A stretch of DNA of 64,000 nucleotides from Panulirus ornatus (taxonomy: Eukaryota > Arthropoda > Malacostraca > Decapoda > Palinuridae). Under the pieces are notes generated by a model. It saw only the letters and a list, made by a program, of their open reading frames with translations. It had not been told where the DNA came from and did not search any database. The stretch spans positions 22,098,002-22,162,001 of the forward strand of contig NC_092226.1 of assembly GCF_036320965.1 (NCBI RefSeq). The letters are read 5' to 3'. The translations under genes were made by a program, and so were the position numbers. How positions within the stretch are numbered: position 1 is the first letter of the stretch; every line of letters starts with the position of its first letter. Of this stretch, positions 45,558 through 57,665 are shown piece after piece.

Positions 45558-46419
45558 GCCGCTGTCTCCCGCGTTTGCGAGGTAGCACAAGGAAACAGAC
45601 GAAAGAAATGGCCCAACCCACCCCCATACACATGTATATACATACGTCCACACACGCAAATATACATACCTACACAGCTTTCCATGGTTTACCCCAGACG
45701 CTTCACATGCCCTGATTCAATCCACTGACAGCACATCAACCCCGGTATACCACATTGCTCCAATTCACTCTATTCCTTGCCCTCCTTTCACCCTCCTGCA
45801 TGTTCAGGCCCTGATCACACAAAATCTTTTTCACTCCATCTTTCCACCTCCAATTTGGTCTCCCTCTTCTCCTCGTTCCCTCCACCTCCGATACATATAT
45901 CCTCTTGGTCAACCTTTCCTCACTCATTCTCTCCATGTGCCCAAACCATTTCAAAACACCCTCTTCTGCTCTCTCAACCACGCTGTTTTTTTTCCACACA
46001 TCTCTCTTACCCTTACGTTACTTACTCGATCAAACCACCTCACACCACACATTGTCCTCAGACATCTCATTTCCAGCACATCCATCCTCCTGCGCACCAC
46101 TCTATCCATATCCCACGCCTCGCAACCATACAACATTGTTGGAACCACTATTCCTTCAAACATACCCATTTTTGCTTTCCGAGATAATGTTCTCGACTTC
46201 CACACATTCTTCAAGGCATCCAGAATTTTCGCCCCCTCCCCCACCCTATGATCCACTTCCGCTTCCATGGTTCCATCCGCTGCCAGATCCACTCCCAGAT
46301 ATCTAAAAAAACACTTTACTTCCTCCAGTTTTTCTCCATTCAAACTCACCTCCCAATTGACTTGACCCTCAACCCTACTGTACCTAATAACCTTGCTCTT
46401 ATTCACATTTACTCTTAAC
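45531..46419 (-). mobile_element. RTE-like LINE, type B, clean 5'-truncated insertion
   Basis: The insert is flanked by exact 10-bp repeats ttgtgcatat (45521-45530 and 46420-46429). It starts with a 27-T tract (the poly(A) tail, reversed), then the short type B UTR including the reverse of CTCGCAAACGCGGG. The ORF end with the VVYRG-stop variant follows, then the C-terminal region back to KLRVNVNKSKVIRYSR. A few frameshifts are present, for example an extra base run at FFRYLGVDL. The TSD, tail and 5' truncation are typical of target-primed insertion. Confidence 0.93.
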
Positions 46420-46420
46420 T

Positions 46421-46425
<5 letters not shown>

Positions 46426-46470
<45 letters not shown>
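46426..46470. repeat. (AT)n microsatellite
   Basis: A run of about 22 AT units lies between two RTE insertions. A shorter (AT)n/(GT)n run occurs at the other side of the right-hand insertion (48323-48350), so the microsatellite was probably the target. Confidence 0.9.
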
Positions 46471-46487
<17 letters not shown>

Positions 46488-48322
46488 GCCGCTGTCTCCT
46501 GCATTTGCAAGGTAGCGCAAGGAAACAGACGAAAGAAATGGCCCAACCCACCCCCATACACATGTATATACATACGTCCACACACGCAAATATACATACC
46601 TACACAGCTTTCCATGGTTTACCCCAGACGCTTCACATGCCTTGATTCAATCCACTGACAGCACGTCAACCCCGGTATACCACATCGCTCCAATTCACTC
46701 TATTCCTTGCCCTCCTTTCACCCTCCTGCATGTTCAGGCCCCGATCACACAAAATCTTTTTCACTCCATCTTTCCACCTCCAATTTGGTCTCCCTCTTCT
46801 CCTCGTTCCCTCCACCTCCGACACATATATCCTCTTGGTCAATCTTTCCTCACTCATTCTCTCCATGTGACCAAAACATTTCAAAACACCCTCTTCTGCT
46901 CTCTCAACCACGCTCTTTTTATTTCCACACATCTCTCTTACCCTTACGTTACTTACTCGATCAAACCACCTCACACCACACATTGTCCTCAAACATCTCA
47001 TTTCCAGCACATCCATCCTCCTGCGCACAACTCTATTCATAGTCCACGCCTCGCAACCATACAACATTGTTGGAACCACTATTCCTTCAAACATACCCAT
47101 TTTTGCTTTCCGAGATAATGTTCTCGACTTCCACACATTCTTCAAGGCTCCCAGAATTTTCGCCCCCTCCCCCACCCTATGATCCACTTCCGCTTCCATG
47201 TTTCCATCCGCTGCCAGATCCACTCCCAGATATCTAAAACACTTCACTTCCTCCAGTTTTTCTCCATTCAAACTCACCTCCCAATTGACTTGACCCTCAA
47301 CCCTACTGTACCTAATAACCTTGCTCTTATTCACATTTACTCTTAACTTTCTTCTTTCACACACTTTACCAAACTCAGTCACCAGCTTCTGCAGTTTCTC
47401 ACATGAATCAGCCACCAGTGCTGTATCATCAGCGAACAACAACTGACTCGCTTCCCAAGCTCTCTCATCCCCAACAGACTTCATCCTTGCCCCTCTTTCC
47501 AAAACTCTTGCATTCACCTCCCTAACAACCCCATCCATAAACAAATTAAACAACCATGGAGACATCACACACCCCTGCCGCAAACCTACATTCACTGAGA
47601 ACCAATCACTTTCCTCTCTTCCTACACGTACACATGCCTTACATCCTCGATAAAAACTTTTCACTGCTTCTAACAACTTGCCTCCCACACCATATATTCT
47701 TAATACCTTCCGCAGAGCATCTCTATCAACTCTATCATATGCCTTCTCCAGATCCATAAATGCTACATACAAATCCATTTGCTTTTCTAAGTATTTCTCA
47801 CATACATTCTTCAAAGCAAACACCTGATCCACACATCCTCTACCACTTCTGAAACCACACTGCTCTTCCCCAATCTGATGCTCTGTACATGCCTTCACCC
47901 TCTCAATCAATACCCTCCCATACAATTTGCCAGGAATACTCAACAAACTTATACCTCTGTAATTTGAGCACTCACTCTTATCCCCTTTGCCTTTGTACAA
48001 TGGCACTATGCACGCATTCCGCCAATCCTCAGGCACCTCACCATGAGTCATACATACATTAAATAACCTTACCAACCAGTCAACAATACAGTCACCCCCT
48101 CTTTTAATAAATTCCACTGCAATACCATCCAAACCTGCTGCCTTGCCAGCTTTCATCTTCCGCAAAGCTTTTACTACCTCTTCTCTGTTTACCAAATCAT
48201 TTTCCCTAACCCTCGCACTTTGCACACCACCTCAACCAAAACACCCTATATCTGCCACTCTATCATCAAACACATTCAACAAACCTTCAAAATACTCACT
48301 CCATCTCCTCTCACATCACCAC
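46471..48322 (-). mobile_element. RTE-like LINE, type B, RT intact
   Basis: A 17-T tract at 46471-46487 (reversed poly(A)) is followed by the short type B UTR, the ORF end with the VVYRG-stop variant, and an uninterrupted RT region to the linker, where the copy is 5'-truncated at about 48322 inside 'tctcacatcaccac'. AT-rich microsatellite sequence lies at both ends, consistent with insertion into an (AT)n tract, though a TSD cannot be delimited inside the repeat. It is the best preserved LINE copy in the window. Confidence 0.9.
46666..48225 (-). CDS. RTE-like reverse transcriptase, 519-codon ORF
   Basis: The frame is open over 519 codons and covers a complete RT domain: LDGIAVEFIK (32-41), SNYRGISLLSIPGKLYGRVL (87-106), QCGFRSGRGCVDQVFALKN (122-140), motif A AFMDLEKAYDRVD (155-167, catalytic Asp158), motif B GLRQGCVMSPWLFN (214-227), motif C LLFADDTALVA (262-272, Asp266/267), motif D RVNVNKSKVI and motif E CFRYLGVDLAADG. 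The basic C-terminal region with GHMERM and RRRGRPNWRW follows. No RNase H is seen, as usual for RTE. The ATG at 48225 is not the true start: just upstream the frame meets a TGA (ggt-tga-ggt) where other copies have CGA, and the endonuclease is missing by truncation. It is probably not expressed on its own. Confidence 0.85.
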   Translation of the reverse strand: MQSARVRENDLVNREEVVKALRKMKAGKAAGLDGIAVEFIKRGGDCIVDWLVRLFNVCMTHGEVPEDWRNACIVPLYKGKGDKSECSNYRGISLLSIPGKLYGRVLIERVKACTEHQIGEEQCGFRSGRGCVDQVFALKNVCEKYLEKQMDLYVAFMDLEKAYDRVDRDALRKVLRIYGVGGKLLEAVKSFYRGCKACVRVGREESDWFSVNVGLRQGCVMSPWLFNLFMDGVVREVNARVLERGARMKSVGDERAWEASQLLFADDTALVADSCEKLQKLVTEFGKVCERRKLRVNVNKSKVIRYSRVEGQVNWEVSLNGEKLEEVKCFRYLGVDLAADGNMEAEVDHRVGEGAKILGALKNVWKSRTLSRKAKMGMFEGIVVPTMLYGCEAWTMNRVVRRRMDVLEMRCLRTMCGVRWFDRVSNVRVREMCGNKKSVVERAEEGVLKCFGHMERMSEERLTKRIYVSEVEGTRRRGRPNWRWKDGVKKILCDRGLNMQEGERRARNRVNWSDVVYRG

Positions 48323-48358
48323 ATATATATATATGTGTGTGTGTGTGTGTGAGTGAAT
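48323..48358. repeat. (AT)n(GT)n microsatellite
   Basis: 'atatatatatatgtgtgtgtgtgtgtgtg' lies between two oppositely oriented RTE copies. Confidence 0.9.
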
Positions 48359-48407
48359 GTGTCTTTCTTCATATTTTTTCTAACATTACTTCTTTTTTTT
48401 TTTTGCA

Positions 48408-50513
48408 AGGAAATAATGCAAATGACTGGGAGATGTATAAAAGAAAGAGACAGGAGGTCAAGAGAAAGGTGCAAGAGGTGAACAAGAGGGCAAATAAGAG
48501 TTGGGGTGAAAGAGTATCATTAAATTCTAGGAAGAATAAAAAGATGTTTTGGAAGGAGGTAAATAAAGTGCATAAGACAAGGAAACAAATGGGAACATCA
48601 GTGAAGGGGGCTAATGGGGAGGTGATAACAAGTAGTGGTGATGTGAGAAGGAGATGGAATGAGTATTTTGAAGGTTTGTTGAATGTGTTTGATGATAAAG
48701 TGGCAGATATAGGGTGTTTTGGTCGAGGTGGTGCGCAAAGTGAGAGGGTTAGGGAGAATGATTTGGTAAACAGAGAAGAGGTGGTAAAAGCTTTGTGGAA
48801 GATGAAAGCCGGCAAGGCAGCGGATTTGGATGGCATTGCTGTGGAATTTATTAAAAAAGGGGGTGACTGTGTTGTTGACTGGTTGATTAGGTTATTCAAT
48901 GTATGTATGACTCATGGTGAGGTGCCTGAGGATTGGTAGAATGCTTGCATAGTGCCATTGTACAAAGGCAAAGGGGATAAAAGTGAGTGCTCAAATTACA
49001 GAGGTATAAGTTTGTTGAGTATTCCTGGGAAATTATATGGGAGGGTATTGATTGAGAGGGTGAAGGCATGTACAGAGCATCAGATTAGGGAAGAGCAGTG
49101 TGGTTTCAGAAGTGGTAGAGGATGTATGGATCAGGTGTTTGCTTTGAAGAATGTATGTGAGAAATACAAGAAAAGCAAATGGATTTGTATGTAGCATTTA
49201 TGGATCTGGAGAAGGCATATGATAGAGTTGATAGAGATGCTCTGTGGAAGGTATTAAGAATATATGGTGTGGGAGGCAAGTTGTTAGAAGCAGTGAAAAG
49301 TTTTTATCAAGGATGTAAGGCATGTGTACGTGTAGAAAGAGAGGAAAGTGATTGGTTCTCAGTGAATGTTGGTTTGCGGCAGGGGTGCATGATGTCTCCA
49401 TGGTGATTTAATTTGTTTATGGATGGGGTTGTTAGGGAGGTGAATGCAAGAGTTTTGGAAAGAGGGGCAAGTATGCAGTCTGTTGTGGATGAGAGAGCTT
49501 GGAAAGTGAGTCAGTTGTTGTTTGCTGATGATACAGCGCTGGTGGCTGATTCGGGTGAGAAACTACAGAAGCTGGTGACTGAGTTTGGAAAAGTGTGTGA
49601 AAGAAGAAAGCTGAGAGTAAATGTGAATAACAGCAAGGTTATTAGGTACGGTAGGGTTGAGGAACAAGTCAACTGGGAGGTAAGTTTGAATGGAGAAAAA
49701 CTGGAGGAAGTGAAGTGTTTTAGATATCTGGGAGTGGATTTGGCAGCGGATGAAACCATGGAAGCGGAAGTGAATCATAGGGTGGGGGAGGGGGCGAAAG
49801 TTTTGGGAGCGTTGAAGAATGTGTGGAAGTCGAGAACATTATCTTGGAAAGCAAAAATGGGTATGTTTGAAGGAATAGTGGTTCCAACAATGTTATATGG
49901 TTACAAGGCATAGGCTATGGATAGAGTTGTGCGGAGGAGGGCGGATGTGCTGGAAATGAGGTGTTTGAGGACAATATGTGCTGTGAGATGGTCTGATCAA
50001 GTAAGTAATGAAAGGGTAAGAGAGATGTGTGGTAATAAAAAGTGTGTGGTTGAGAGAGCAGAAGAGGGTGTTTTGAAATGGTTAGGTCAAATGGAGAGAA
50101 TGAGTGAGGAAAGATTGACAAAGAGGATATATGTGTCAGAAGTGGAGGGAACGAGGAGAAGTGGGAGACCAAATTGGAGGTGGAAAGATGGAGTGAAAAG
50201 ATTTTGAGTGATCGGGGCCTGAACATGCAGGAGGGTGAAAGGCATGCAAGAAATAGAGTGAATTGGAACGGTGTGGTATACCGGGGTCGACGTGCTGTCA
50301 ATGGATTGAACCACGGCATGTGAAGCATCTGGGGTAAACCATGGAAAGTTCTGTGGGGCCTGGATGTGGAAAGGGAGCTGTGGTTTCGGTGTATTATACA
50401 TGACAGCTAGAGACTGAGTGTGAACGAATGTGGCCTTTGTTGTCTTTTCCTAGCGCTACCTCGCGCACATGCGGGGGGAGGGGGTTGTTATTTCATGTGT
50501 GGCGGGGTGGCAA
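48408..50513 (+). mobile_element. RTE-like LINE, linker to 3' UTR, plus
   Basis: The copy begins in the EEP-RT linker ('aaataatgcaaatgactggg') and runs through VNREEVVKALWKMKAGKAADLDGIAVEF (48775) and NYRGISLLSIPGKLYGRVL. A frameshift near 49168 precedes FMDLEKAYDRVD. Motif B ends with a stop (tgg-tga, 49402-49407), and LLFADDTALVA lies at 49515. The C-terminal region (49920-50207) and a type A 3' UTR end abruptly at about 50513 ('gtggcggggtggcaac') without a tail. The missing tail is unusual for a LINE and points to a later deletion or recombination with the CR1-like piece that follows. Confidence 0.86.
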
Positions 50514-50795
50514 CTTTGAATGAGGCAAAGTACCTTTCTTCAACAGGATTGTTAACTTATGGTGTGATTTGCCAATTAGAGTGGCTGAAAGCAGTACCAT
50601 AAATACAATTAAGCACGGACTTGTTACTAGCAATTACTTTGTCACATTGATTATGTGCAAGTTATTCTGTTTGAATTATCTGAATATTTTCTAGCTTTTA
50701 CCACGCTAATCTCCGAGTTTCTGATATCTTTCATTATCACAAACAGCCTCAAAAGAACCAATGGTCTGTTGCTGTTTGAATTCCTTTGTTATCTG
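50514..50795 (+). mobile_element. CR1-like LINE 3' end
   Basis: The segment matches 37155-37350 and 38690-38810: 'gaggcaaagtacctttcttcaacaggattgttaac', 'ccaattagagtggctgaaagcag', then the UTR 'gagtttctgatatctttcattatcacaaacagcctcaaaag' and 'ggtctgttgctgtttgaattcctttgt'. It lacks the DNA transposon found at 37355-38677, so it shows the empty-site arrangement. Confidence 0.8.
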
Positions 50796-50796
50796 G

Positions 50797-51475
50797 GAAG
50801 GCAAAATGGGTGTGTTGTGAAGTTATAGTAGTCCCAGTATTGTTGCATGGATGTGAGGCATGGGCTATAGATGAGAATGCACAGAGGAGGGTGAATGTGA
50901 CAGAAATAAAATGTTTGAGGAAAGTATGTGGTGTGAGATGATTTAATATGATGATTTAATAAAGAGAGTGAATTTGAGGGAGCTAAAGAGGGTGCTGAAA
51001 TGGTTTTGACATATGAAGAGATTGAGTGATGAGAGGTTGATATTGAGGATATGCCAGTAGTGGAGGGGAAAAGAAGTGGGAGACCAAATTTGAGATGGAA
51101 CAATAGAGTGAAAAACATTTTGAAAGTTTGGAGTCTGAACATGCAGGAGGATAAAAAGCATGCATGGGATAGTGTGAATCTGAGTGATGTGGCATAAATC
51201 TATCAATAAACTGATGTAAGAGGATGAAAGGCATGCACAGGATAGTGTGAAATTGATTGACATGGTGTACCTCTATCAACAAAACTGAAGAAGAGCATAT
51301 GAAGCAGCTGGGGGAGACCACGGAAATGTCTGTGGACCCTGTTTGTAGAGAGGGAGCTGCGGTTTCGATGCATTACACATGACAGCTAGAGAATGGATGT
51401 GAGCGAGTGAGAAACTTCTTTTTCTGTTCCTAATACTACCTCGCTAATGTGGAAAACAGCGAATAAGTTTTAGAA
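50797..51475 (+). mobile_element. Old RTE relative, plus
   Basis: Plus order is 'ggcaaaatgggtgtgtt', 'atagtagtcccagtattgttgcatggatgtgaggcatgggctatagatga', 'gtgggagaccaaatt', 'gaacatgcaggagg', then a UTR ending 'actacctcgctaatgtggaaaacagcgaataagt'. It is as diverged as the 61293-62440 copy and shares its 'ggatgtgaggcatgg' variant. Confidence 0.78.
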
Positions 51476-52266
51476 AAAGTCTATGTATCCCGAAGTTGAT
51501 GCCTTTGAATCATTTATGATGATTATGTTACATTTTTACCATGTTTTTCTTTTATGCACTTATCTGTATTTACCATAACCAAGTTATTCCCTACCATTCC
51601 AAATAACTGCAACATCCTCAGTGAGAACACTTGCTTGACCTCCACAACCCATACCTACACTTAACTTCCATGTACATTTTATATTCCACCATGTTCAAAC
51701 TTTTTATGGAAGCTTATTGAAGCCATGTATGTAAGAGACACTTTATTTTAATCACTTTATTCAGAGTCAGTACATGCTTAATATTGATAAAGCTATCCCT
51801 TTTGGTAACATATGTTCCTACGGTTGTAATGCATTTCTTTATTGCTTACTTGCAAGAAACATTTTGGATATTTATGCCAGAAATTTTTTGTTTTTGAAAG
51901 GTAATTTTGAGGAAAAATTTTGAGGAAATTTCCTGTTCTTGAAGAAGCAAATTTTGTATACGCTCAGAAAGGAGATTTGATGTATTTTCTTGTCATATTT
52001 GTTTTTTAATTTAATATTATGAGAATTATTTGTATCACATAAGAAATTAACACCTAACTTTATCTGGTTTGTTTCATTGCTTGGTGTTAAGTATTATATT
52101 TCTCATAACTGTAATATAGTTCATGTGGTCCTCCCCTGCACTGATGAAGAAGGCTGTTATTATAATTCAAGTTCAGCATTGTGGAGCATGGCAGCATGCT
52201 TTTTTATAAAGGATCTGAACTGTGATCCTATGTAGTTGATGAGTGTTGACTTGAAAATCCTGTATA

Positions 52267-52334
<68 letters not shown>

Positions 52335-53368
52335 ATACCACGTTTATCTAAAAAATGATAAATAACGATTATGAAAATCTATATGAAAGTCTTTGAAGTA
52401 CATAGTATTTTGTTGCCATGGAAATGTCATGATGAAATTATTAAACAATGAGAGAACAATAAAGTATTCTACAAGTGAGCTGTTAAGTGGTCTAAGTTTT
52501 TCATAAGGTGATGGCACTGCCTTCTTGAATCTCATAATTTTCTCCCCCATACAAATACGGTGAACATTAACAGTGAATGTATTTAAGGTTGCTGTAAGTT
52601 AACTGATAATACAACTGCTTTAACTGGAATTTAAAGAAATGATAATGCAGTCTTGAAAAAATAGCTAAATATATTGATGCTTGATAATTTAATGTATGGT
52701 TAGTATATTCTTTACATCATCAAGGTATAGGAGATTAAAGATAGAAATTGTAATACAGAAAAGAACTCTGTCCAGCAGCATACTTTGTTGTAGTGCATAA
52801 GATTTTTAAGTAATCATTTGCTTATATTGTGATTAAGTTAGAAGGTGTCTATTTATATGTGAGAAATGCCCATTGATTATAATTAGACAAAGGTATATGC
52901 AGCTTTGTTGTTAGTCCTCAGCTGTCTCACCAGTGAAATACTGAGACCAAAGTCCCTTGTTGTTCATGGTAAATGTTGCTTGGTTTTTTTATTGTGGATG
53001 CAATTACATGATTTTTCTCAGTGCTTTGGTATTCTTTCAAAATGTTTCTGAATTTTGAAAATTAATGAATTAGGCAAATGGCAAAATTATTTTTATAGTT
53101 TGGTTGTAGACTGGCAAAATAGAAAAGTTGATTATTGATAAGTAATGTAAAAGAATAATGTAGTTAAGGGCTTTTGTAGTTTATTTTTTCTTCTCAAGAG
53201 GAGTAAACCAGAGTACCAGAGGTTGGCAAGTCCCACCCTTTTTTTGGAATGAAATTGTAACATCTTCATTAAAACTGTAACAGAAACTCACCTTCTGCCT
53301 TCTAGGACAGAAGAATCTTGCTTGAACCAATGCTTACCATCACCTCTAAAGTAAAAAGGTGTACATTA
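51476..53368. other. Quiet AT-rich stretch
   Basis: I recognised no gene or transposon. It contains a long (AT)n run at 52271-52327. Small open frames such as 52344-52550 have no family features. Confidence 0.55.
52271..52327. repeat. (AT)n microsatellite
   Basis: About 28 uninterrupted AT units. Confidence 0.97.
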
Positions 53369-54208
53369 TTAGGTACAGTAGGGGTGAGGGTCAAGTTCAA
53401 TTGGGAGGTGAGTTTGAATGGAGAAAAACTGGAGGAAGTGAAGTGTTTTAGATATCTGGGAGTGGATCTGTCAGCGGATGGAACCATGGAAGCGGAAGTG
53501 GATCATAGGGTGGGGGAGGGGGCGAAAATTTTGGGAGCCTTGAAAAATGTGTGGAAGTCGAGAACATTATCTCGGAAAGCAAAAATGGGTATGTTTGAAG
53601 GAATAGTGGTTCCAACAATGTTGTATGGTTGCGAGGCGTGGGCTATGGATAGAGATGTGCGCAGGAGGATGGATGTGCTGGAAATGAGATGTTTGAGGAC
53701 AATGTGTGGTGTGAGGTGGTTTGATCGAGTAAGTAACGTAAGGGTAAGAGAGATGTGTGGAAATAAAAAGAGCGTGGTTGAGAGAGCAGAAGAGGGTGTT
53801 TTTGAAATGGTTTGGGCACATGGAGAGAATGAGTGAGGAAAGATTGACCAAGAGGATATATGTGTCGGAGGTGGAGGGAACGAGGAGAAGAGGGAGACCA
53901 AATTGGAGGTGGAAAGATGGAGTGAAAAAGATTTTGTGTGATCGGGGCCTGAACATGCAGGAGGGTGAAAGGAGGGCAAGGAATAGAGTGAATTGGAGCG
54001 ATGTGGTATACAGGGGTTGACGTGCTGTCAGTGGATTGAATCAAGGCATGTGAAGCGTCTGGGGTAAACCATGGAAGGCTGTGTAGGTATGTATATTTGC
54101 GTGTGTGGACGTATGTACATGTGTATGGGGGGGGGGCATTTCTTTCGTCTGTTTCCTTGCGCTACCTCGCAAACGCGGGAGACAGCGACAAAGTATGAAA
54201 AAAAAAAA
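53369..54208 (+). mobile_element. RTE-like LINE, type B, 5'-truncated, plus
   Basis: The copy starts at 'attattaggtacagtagggg' (NKSKVIRYSR region). It covers motif E (CFRYLGVDLSADGT), the C-terminal region and the VVYRG-stop variant (54018), then the short type B UTR with CTCGCAAACGCGGG and an 11-A tail (54198-54208). One extra T near 53801 shifts the frame at GVFEMVW. It is very similar to the copy at 3438-4667, including the LSADGT variant, so the two are close relatives. Confidence 0.9.
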
Positions 54209-54209
54209 T

Positions 54210-56884
54210 TACGATTACAAATCCAAGTTTATTGAGTGCAATATACATATCTTACTTTGAACTCGCCTCACTATTGTTCTTCATTCCATGCTTCTTAGTT
54301 CGTGTTACTTTTGCACCTTTCTGATAAGCCAAGTCCAAAGTATTTGAACTTTTTTTTTTTGTTTGGAGAAATAAGTGATTATGACATTCCCTCCAAAAGT
54401 TATTTTATTCAAGGGGTCCATTTACTCCTTTTTGCAGCTGTTGACATCGTTTGTGATCACAGTGCCACCCACAGGCAGCTCTAAGTATTAATCCTATGTT
54501 AAGTGCCCTTTCATGATCTTGTGTCATGAGTGCTGCAGACAGGGAATGAAGGTAATGATGATGATAGTGATGGAGATGTCTCTCCAGTCTCCTAGGAGTA
54601 AAAAAGAAATGAAAAAATTCCTCTGTCAAATTAAAAAAACAGCTGGAACTTAGATCTTTTCCATGAGTTTTATGGGTTGCATTGCTAACCTTTGCTTTCT
54701 AGGGAGTTGTATGACTGTGTTTGTGCTTGTTTGAAAAATCTATTTCATGTTGAATAATGTGCAACAAGAAATGACCTATCACAGAGGCCAAGACATACAC
54801 CAAGGAATTCATTGATTTCAAGTAAGAGGGAGATGACACTAAAAAACAATGCAGATATATTAGCATTTACTCTAACTTGAAATGAGTCAGTCCAAGAAGA
54901 GCATTTTTACAATGCTCTTTTCTTCCTCTTAACAGTCTGTGGTACACAGATTAACATAGCCTCTATGTATATATCAAATGCAGAAATGTATGAAGCATTT
55001 CACATTTTGATGTTGATTTCATACATTCCCCATCTTCTTCATGTTCACAGTCTACTTAACCTCTCACAGAAGAACCAGTAAGGTTAAGGCTCACTGCAGT
55101 GCACAGCTTGGTACAATAATCAGATGAAAGGATTCCATCCAACTGCGAGGTTTGCCACTCCAGAACACTGGAGTCATTTACATTCTCCATCCTTGCTTAA
55201 TACAGGAAATCTTACACATGCTTTTGTGTGATACGGCTGCCAAAGTGTGAAGGGCTCTCCACCACATATTCAGGTGAACAGGTTTTGCTATGATGAAACA
55301 AATAAGGATTAGAGGGATCGTACCTGATCCCTGAATGGAAGCTTTATTGCAAACTTTGAATATAGTAAGTCTGCACTGATGTCTTATCGTTCACAAGCAT
55401 CAAACCACTACCTCATGGTACCTTGTGTGGAAAATTGTTTCTTATCTTACCATTAGCTTACATAGATAATCCTTACTGTCAGCCATTTTCAAGTTTAATT
55501 ATTTTTCACTTCAGAATATTTCCATGCATAATAAATTTTTATCCAACTTCCCTTTCCTCGTGGTTTTTCACTTCAGAATCCTTGCTTCAGACCATATTTT
55601 TGCCCAGCAGTTCCATGTTGGTTCATTCCCTTGCATAAAGAGTTATTGCTTCAGACCAGATCATGATGCCTCATTTTGGACGATTCCCTACCCTAAAAGT
55701 CTTTTACTTCAGACCATTTTCTAGCCCAGCATTTTTTTAAGTCGTCCCTCTTCTTTGCAGTGTCTTTTTCTTTTTTTGTTCCCTTGACTAATGGTTTCTT
55801 GTTTTGAATAATTCCATTTTCCTGTTGGTTAGTGTCCTTTGAACCACTGGGATGAGTGTAGTCAATTACCTTCTTTAAAGCCCATTTTCATTTTCAAGTT
55901 ATAGTTCGAGAGATCATAACCCTTGTCATAAGTGTTTTTTCTATATTACCGCAAACCTTCTGACGTGGTCCATTCTTGTTATGACTCAGAAGCTAGTTTT
56001 TTCATTTCAGAATGTTTTTAGCAATGCTCTGCAATGGGATTGATTTTGGTTGAAAGTGTCATTGCAAGTGGTTTCATGGAGGGAGGGACAATGGCAAGTA
56101 CTAGTAGGCAACACCACTTCAGGTGAGGAACTAGATATGTTAGGAGTTATCTAGAGTGATCTGGTTTATATTTTTAGATGAGGCAGACTAATAGAAGCGT
56201 AATTTTAAATTTGATAAACTTAATAAAATGAGATGCATTGTGAAACATTTTGACTACGAGGCAACTTAGACTGCAAAATCTAGACAACTATCTTTTCTTA
56301 GAAATTTGTAGATGCACAATAAGTTACCTGCATCTCTCAAAGATTATTTAAAAAGTTAAAAAGTTTTGTGATGAACAAGCACTTTACCTCAAAGAATTAC
56401 TTAACTGCATTCATATGCCAACTCTATTTATAATAACCCATGACCAGTTTCTGTGAATGAGTCCTGTTGTTGCCCAGGATGTTTCTAAAGGTTCCTGAAG
56501 CCCAAGGCACCTTGAGCAGGCAGAGTCTGCTAACACCTATGCTAACCTTATCATCAGGGTTTGTGGCTGGACCAAATAAACAGCAAGCTTTTGGATTTTT
56601 TTTTCAAGGGACTTTGTCTTCAGCACATGAAAAGAATTTCGCATATGTCCTCTTCTTGATATTGTATCAGGTCCAGATTAGCCCATTTCATTGAAGCCAG
56701 ATTAATTTTCCTAGAGGAAGTGTGAATTACATTCTTAGATGTTCAGCGTGTATAGATGTTGAAAATATTTCTTATGAAGATTACAGCTTGCATGTTGGAT
56801 ACACGTATTAGAGGAACTGAAAATTGACTCCAATATAATTGCAATTTTTAGTTTCAAGTTTCCAGACTTGTTTAGCAGTTTACA
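54210..56884. other. Quiet stretch
   Basis: No gene was recognised. Around 55500-55760 the phrases 'cacttcagaat', 'gcttcagacca' and 'acttcagaccat' recur at loose intervals, a degenerate short repeat. Confidence 0.5.
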
Positions 56885-57665
56885 GCTTCTTAATCAGCCT
56901 CCCATGTGGCACTGTGCCAAAAGCTTTCTGGCAGCCAAGATGGGAACAGTCTACCCAGCCTTCTCTTTTGTCTAAGACAGAGCTCACTCTCATAGAAATC
57001 TAAGAGGTTAGATACATATGACCTCCTTTCCCTAACAGTGTGTTGCCTTTCATTTGAGTAATTTCTCCTTTGTTGAAGGTCAGTCTTCTTTCTGATTAAC
57101 TTTTCCAGTACCAAACAGACCACGCTTGTCATGGAGTCTGACCTGTAATTCAGCACATCTCAGTCTCCTTTTTTATAGAAGAGTATGATGTTTGCCTGTT
57201 TCCACTCCCTCTGCACTTTGCTTTTCTCCAGCAAGGTCAATTCTATTGTATATGCATACTTCCTGAGCACACAAGGTGAAATTTCATTAGGACCATGAAA
57301 TTTGTATAGGTCAAGGACTTTTATATTATTTTGTTAATTTCTTTTCTGGCTATCACAACATTTTCTAGTCTTCACAATTGAACTTGTTATTCAGTTCCTC
57401 ACTTTACATCATCCCTTGGAATCACTTAAATCTGATTAGCTGCTCTTTTAATGACATTCTACTTGTAAAAAATTTATGGAAAAGTTTTGGATTTTTACCT
57501 GGCTTATCTGCAATATTCTCTTCAAAATTTCAGTATTCCTCTTTCCTTGTCCTGTAATAATCATTCTTTGCTCTCTTATGTCCTGCACATGCTGACTGGT
57601 TGGAGTGTTGACTATATATCCTTCATTGTACATATCTCAGCTCCCTTGCTTTTGGATGTCTCTGA
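56885..57665 (-). mobile_element. CR1-like LINE, linker to RT motif A, minus
   Basis: Read from right to left on the minus strand: linker (NFEENIADKPGKNPKLFHKFF, about 57560-57480), then YKFHGPNEISPCVLRKYA (57310), EWKQANIILFYKKGD (57200), LNYRSDSMTSVVCLVLEKLIRKK (57150), SNERQHTVRERRSYVSNLLDFYE (57060), and after a frameshift REGWVDCSHLGCQKAFGTVPHGRL, the motif A region (56945-56890). These blocks are collinear with CR1-like RTs. Motif B onward is absent, so the copy is truncated at both sides. Confidence 0.78.

Noticed and set aside
46399..46658. Ile-Tyr repeat frames
   Set aside because: They are translation of the (AT)n microsatellite next to two RTE tails.
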